Shown: positions 32,234-35,285 of the stretch, in pieces
How positions within the stretch are numbered: the stretch's first letter is position 1
Layout: each line of letters starts with the position of its first letter
NCBI RefSeq assembly: GCF_009900765.1
Contig: NZ_JAAABL010000036.1
Coordinates: 1-35,285, forward strand
Direction of reading: 5' to 3'
Source: Rhodovarius lipocyclicus
GTDB taxonomy: Bacteria; Pseudomonadota; Alphaproteobacteria; Acetobacterales; Acetobacteraceae
DNA length: 35,285 bases
Program-made: the position numbers and the translations under genes
Notes under the pieces: generated by a model
Told to the model about the DNA's origin: nothing
Database searches by the model: none
What the model saw: the letters and a program-made list of their open reading frames with translations, nothing else

Positions 32234-32731
32234 CTAGGCGCCGTTTATGCGCAACACCATCCCGTCCGCGGTCTGGCTGACCGGCCAGCCCTCGGCCTCG
32301 GCCAGGGCCGCCAATGCCGGGTGCCCGGGCCTGCATTCCAGCTCGGGCCCGGCGCGCAGGGTCAGGCTCTGCCCGCCCTTGGCCCATTCCAGCAGCGCCA
32401 GCTCCAGCCCCGGGCGCGGCAGAGGGACATGCGGCAGCTTCTCCAGCTCCATCGGGATGGCACGGCCGGCCATCACCTCCAGCAGGGGCGCGAGATCCGC
32501 GAGCAGCCTGTCGGGGCGGGCTTCCTCGCGGCTGGGCAGGGCCGCAAGCCGGGTGAAGGGCAGGATGGAGGTTTCCAGCCGGCGCGCTGCCTCGACGGCA
32601 CGGGACAGCTGGCGCGCTTCGGGCGAGCCCTCCGGCAGGCGCCGGGCCAGCATGTCCAGGTTCGCGCCCAGCACCATCAGCCAGTTGTTCACCGCGTGGC
32701 GCAGGGCGGCCGCGACATCCGGCAGGCTCAT
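32234..32731 (-). CDS. Degenerate histidine-kinase-like protein
   Basis: A 165-residue protein. Residues 8-33 (AALRHAVNNWLMVLGANLDML) look like the first helix of a histidine kinase dimerization domain, with His-12 followed by NN as in His-Val-Asn-Asn-type kinases. The rest (LELALLEWAKGG and the final GWPVSQTADGMVLRING) keeps the outline of an ATPase domain but lacks its glycine-rich boxes. So it could be a phosphotransfer protein like ChpT or a non-catalytic pseudokinase. Its ATG overlaps the TGA of the peptidoglycan synthase gene by 4 bp, so the two are translated together. Confidence 0.6.
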   Translation of the reverse strand: MSLPDVAAALRHAVNNWLMVLGANLDMLARRLPEGSPEARQLSRAVEAARRLETSILPFTRLAALPSREEARPDRLLADLAPLLEVMAGRAIPMELEKLPHVPLPRPGLELALLEWAKGGQSLTLRAGPELECRPGHPALAALAEAEGWPVSQTADGMVLRINGA

Positions 32732-34590
32732 CGGGTCGCCTCCACGATTTCCCGGAACAGCCGCGCCGGCAGGGTGCCGCCGCTGACCTCCTCCATCGGC
32801 TCGCCATGGTCATTGCCCAGCCAGATGCCGATGAGAAGCGCGTTCTCACCCTGGCCGATGAAGCCGATGAACCAGGCGTCCTTATAATCCTGCGTGGTGC
32901 CGGTCTTGCCGCCGATGAGCAGGCCGGGGAAGCCCGCCGCGCGCCCGGTGCCGCGCGCCACCACGGCCTGCAGCATGCGGCGCATGCCGGCGGCGCTGGC
33001 CTCGCTGACCACCTGCTCCGGCGCGGGGGGGCTGTGCGGCTGCACGCGGCCATCGGACAGCACCTGGCGGATGCCGTGCGGCACCACCCGCCGCCCGCCA
33101 TTGACCATGGCGGCATAGGCGCCGGTCAGTTCCAGCAAGGTCAGCTCCCCGGTGCCCAGCGCCAGGGAGCCATTGGCGGGCCAGCGCGCGCCGATGCCCA
33201 GCCGGATCGCCATGGCCCGCGCGCCCTGCGGCCCGCCCGCCAGGTCCATCACCCGCACGGCGGCGGTGTTGACGGAGCCAGCCAGCGCGTCCTCCAGCGT
33301 GATCTCGCCCCGGCTGCGATAGCGGCCATTGCCCGGCGACCAGTTGCCGCGCCTGAGCGGCGCGTCCGAGACCATGTCCCCCGGCGAGGCCCCGCGTTCC
33401 AGCGCCGCCAGGTAATAGACCGGCTTGAAGGAGGAACCGGGCTGCCGCCGCGCATCCGTCACCCGGTTGAAGGGGGAACCGCGATAGTCCCGCCCGCTCA
33501 CCATGGCGCGCACGGCGCCCGTCGCCGCATCCATCACCACCACCGCCCCCTGGGAGAGGTTGGCCCGCGTGCCCTCGCGCTCGATCAGCCCGCGCAGGCG
33601 CGCTTCGGCGGCGGATTGCCAACGCGGGTCCAGCGTGGCGCGCACCGTCACGTCGGTCAGTTCCGGCATGCGGGCGGAGACGGTTTCCATCACCCAATCC
33701 GCGAACCAGCCGCCGCCATTGCCCGGGCGGGCCGGCAGGCGCATCTCGGCCACCGCCTGTTCGCGCTGGGTGTCGGTGATGGCGCCGGTGTCCACCATGG
33801 CGCGCAGCACCTCCGCCGCGCGCTGCATGGCGCCGTCGGGGTTGGTGCGGGGGTTGGTGCGGCTGGGCGCCTGCGGCAGCCCGGCCAGCATCGCCGCCTG
33901 CCACAGCGTGACGCGGCGGGCGGAAACCCCGAAGAACAGCCGCGCCGCCGCATCCACGCCATAGGCGCCGCCGCCCAGATAGACGCGGTTCAGATAGATC
34001 TCCAGCAGCTGGTCCTTGCTGAAGCGGCGTTCCAGCCACAGGGCCAGGATCGCCTCCTGCACCTTGCGGCGGGTGCTGCGCTCGGCGTTCAGGAACAGGT
34101 TCTTGGCCAGCTGCTGCGTCAGGGTGCTGCCGCCCTGCACCACGTCGCCGGCCGTCAGGTTGGCATACAGCGCGCGGGCCACGCCGATCGGGTCCAGGCC
34201 GAAATGCTCGCGGAAACGCCGGTCCTCGATGGCCAGCAGGGCGGCGGGCAGATGGGCCGGCATGTCGCGCAGGCGCAGCACCTCCCCGAACATGTCGCCC
34301 TGGGTGGCGAGCAGGGAGCCATCGGCGGCGAGGATCGCGGCGGCGGGGCGGCGGGTGTGGTTCAGCGCCTGGTCGGGGCGCGGCATGTCGTGGGTGAACC
34401 ACAGCAGCACGGCCGTGCAGGCAGCCGTGCCCCAGATGGCCAGCATGACGAGCATGCGCAGCCACCACAGCCCGGTGAAGGGCTTGTGCGAAGGGCGCGC
34501 GGTCCGCGCGGGGGGAACTTCGGCGGCCCGGGGGGCGGGTGCCGCCGATGCGGCCACTCGCCCGGCGGTGCGGGCCGGTGCGCGAGGCAT
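32728..34590 (-). CDS. PBP1-type bifunctional peptidoglycan synthase
   Basis: A 620-residue class A penicillin-binding protein. It has a Pro/Ala-rich cytoplasmic tail, one membrane helix at about 43-65, a GT51 glycosyltransferase domain with catalytic Glu-122 in AIEDRRFREHFG and GGSTLTQQLAKN (153-164), and a transpeptidase domain with SSFK (386-389), SVN (439-441) and KTGT (562-565). All catalytic motifs are intact. It polymerizes and crosslinks peptidoglycan at the inner membrane. It is shorter than PBP1a of enterobacteria, lacking inserted domains, and is close to the PBP1C/MrcA-like short forms. It is followed by the kinase-like gene. Confidence 0.94.
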   Translation of the reverse strand: MPRAPARTAGRVAASAAPAPRAAEVPPARTARPSHKPFTGLWWLRMLVMLAIWGTAACTAVLLWFTHDMPRPDQALNHTRRPAAAILAADGSLLATQGDMFGEVLRLRDMPAHLPAALLAIEDRRFREHFGLDPIGVARALYANLTAGDVVQGGSTLTQQLAKNLFLNAERSTRRKVQEAILALWLERRFSKDQLLEIYLNRVYLGGGAYGVDAAARLFFGVSARRVTLWQAAMLAGLPQAPSRTNPRTNPDGAMQRAAEVLRAMVDTGAITDTQREQAVAEMRLPARPGNGGGWFADWVMETVSARMPELTDVTVRATLDPRWQSAAEARLRGLIEREGTRANLSQGAVVVMDAATGAVRAMVSGRDYRGSPFNRVTDARRQPGSSFKPVYYLAALERGASPGDMVSDAPLRRGNWSPGNGRYRSRGEITLEDALAGSVNTAAVRVMDLAGGPQGARAMAIRLGIGARWPANGSLALGTGELTLLELTGAYAAMVNGGRRVVPHGIRQVLSDGRVQPHSPPAPEQVVSEASAAGMRRMLQAVVARGTGRAAGFPGLLIGGKTGTTQDYKDAWFIGFIGQGENALLIGIWLGNDHGEPMEEVSGGTLPARLFREIVEATR

Positions 34591-34632
34591 GCACGCTGCG
34601 TAGCATGCCGCCCCGGCGCCGGGCGAGGGGGG

Positions 34633-35067
34633 TCAGTCGAGCAGGAAGGTGATCCCGAACTGCTGGGCGATCTCCATCACCCGGGCCTCGCCGGCGGCGC
34701 CCACCGCGCCGAAGAAGCCCTCGAACCCGCCGGGGGTGACGAAGCACAGCAGCGTGCCGTCCGTGGCGCCGACATTCTGGAAGCGGTGGGGAATGCCGCG
34801 CGGCAGGGCGATGCAGCCGCCGGCGTCCATCTCGACATAATCCTCGCCGCACCAGAAGCCGAACCGGCCGGAGACGACCTGCAACAGCTCGTCCTCGCGC
34901 TCATGGATATGCAGGGGCGGGCCGCCGCCGGGGGGCACGCTGGCCTCGAACAGGCCCATGGTGCCGCCGGTCTGCGCGGCGGTCAGGCGGATCAGGTGCG
35001 GGCCGAAGCCCAGGGCGATGGTGCCCTGCCCGGCGGGGGCGGCGGCGGCGCGGGTGAAGGGGCTCAT
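34633..35067 (-). CDS. Single-domain cupin protein
   Basis: A 144-residue cupin with the first motif visible as GGGPPLHIHEREDELLQVVSG (His, His and Glu metal ligands) and the second as ALPRGIPHRFQNVG (His). This is the quercetin-dioxygenase-like metal cupin type; reactions in this group vary widely, so no function is assigned. It has no signal peptide. It lies 42 bp upstream of the peptidoglycan synthase start on the same strand, but no functional link is apparent. The intact IS-type fragment lies about 100 bp beyond its start. Confidence 0.8.
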   Translation of the reverse strand: MSPFTRAAAAPAGQGTIALGFGPHLIRLTAAQTGGTMGLFEASVPPGGGPPLHIHEREDELLQVVSGRFGFWCGEDYVEMDAGGCIALPRGIPHRFQNVGATDGTLLCFVTPGGFEGFFGAVGAAGEARVMEIAQQFGITFLLD

Positions 35068-35168
35068 AGCGGGTATCCTTCCGTCGGGCGGCGCCGTAGC
35101 GCGGCGTGGCCGGCAACGGCATCGTCAATTTCCAGCAAGCCCGCTCGGTATTCCGCAAAGGGTCTCGA

Positions 35169-35285
35169 CTAGGAGAGCGGGTTATCCCGGCAGAGTTTGA
35201 GCAGGAGGCGAGTAAGGTTCCTGGCTCTGTTGTTGTACCTGAACTCGCACTCCTTGAGGTGCAAGTGGAAGGTGGCGCGGCTGAG
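35169..35285 (-). CDS. IS1595-family transposase, C-terminal fragment cut by window edge
   Basis: The last 38 residues of a transposase read from the edge inward: TFHLHLKECEFRYNNR, then RNLTRLLLKLCRDNPLS and a TAG stop at 35169. This matches the C-terminal end of ISXO2/IS1595 DDE transposases (FHLYLKECEFRFN-type sequence). The rest lies outside the window, so integrity cannot be judged. The end of the element is probably within about 35100-35168, but no inverted repeat could be matched without its other end. Confidence 0.75.
   Translation of the reverse strand, partial: LSRATFHLHLKECEFRYNNRARNLTRLLLKLCRDNPLS

Noticed and set aside
35100-35168. Terminal inverted repeat of the IS1595-type element
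   Set aside because: The other end of the element is outside the window, so no repeat can be paired.

Overview
The window is very GC-rich, with dense codon-biased genes, short gaps and several 4-bp ATGA overlaps. The gene content suggests an environmental alphaproteobacterium, most likely Acetobacteraceae (Roseomonas-like). The clues are several tricarboxylate-type (Bug) binding proteins, a membrane-linked FAD/cytochrome c sugar dehydrogenase set, a 1,506-residue NAD-glutamate dehydrogenase, and CoA-transferase and GMC oxidoreductase genes. The taxon is inferred; there is no rRNA or tRNA gene here to confirm it.

Layout. 1-830 is a scar: an 18-bp repeat, a palindromic element, and a LysR remnant fused tail-to-tail with a Bug remnant. 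832-5318 (minus) holds a HutD-like cupin behind a three-subunit periplasmic dehydrogenase (Tat-exported small subunit, GMC flavoprotein, tri-haem cytochrome c). 5420-8571 holds a LysR regulator divergent from a muconate-cycloisomerase-like gene and a Bug gene. 8584-17040 holds an epoxide-hydrolase-like enzyme, an AEC exporter, a lipoprotein, a second GMC oxidoreductase, two more Bug genes and a UMF1-type MFS transporter. 17306-21826 is the NAD-glutamate dehydrogenase. 22165-26060 is a plus-strand run: small membrane protein, JmjC/cupin-4 oxygenase, OmpA-like protein, a secreted protein built of four Cys-paired repeats, and a TetR/COQ9-like protein. 26217-27402 is an IS110-family element. 27483-31668 holds a C26 amidohydrolase, a GlcG/HbpS protein, a CoA-transferase with permuted domain order, and a citrate synthase fused to a MerR-type DNA-binding domain. 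31678-35067 (minus) holds a protein with an AKPxx tail, a degenerate histidine-kinase-like protein overlapping a PBP1-type peptidoglycan synthase, and a cupin. The right edge cuts an IS1595-family transposase.

The most interesting structure is outside the genes. A composite intergenic repeat of about 230-240 bp occurs at 17060-17301 and, inverted, at 28918-29147. A rearranged third copy at 26059-26216 plus 27403-27478 is split by the IS110 element. Its hairpins are kept by paired base changes between copies, and one has a GAAA tetraloop. The non-coding leader of the IS110 transposase is the size and position expected for a bridge RNA, and it contains 10 nt complementary to the element/flank junction.

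Functionally the window looks like a catabolic accessory region: uptake proteins for organic acids, periplasmic oxidation of a sugar or polyol, aromatic-acid ring processing, CoA-thioester chemistry and amino-acid or polyamine nitrogen recovery. No TctA/TctB membrane partners for the Bug proteins are present. All calls come from reading the sequence by eye; no database search was run.
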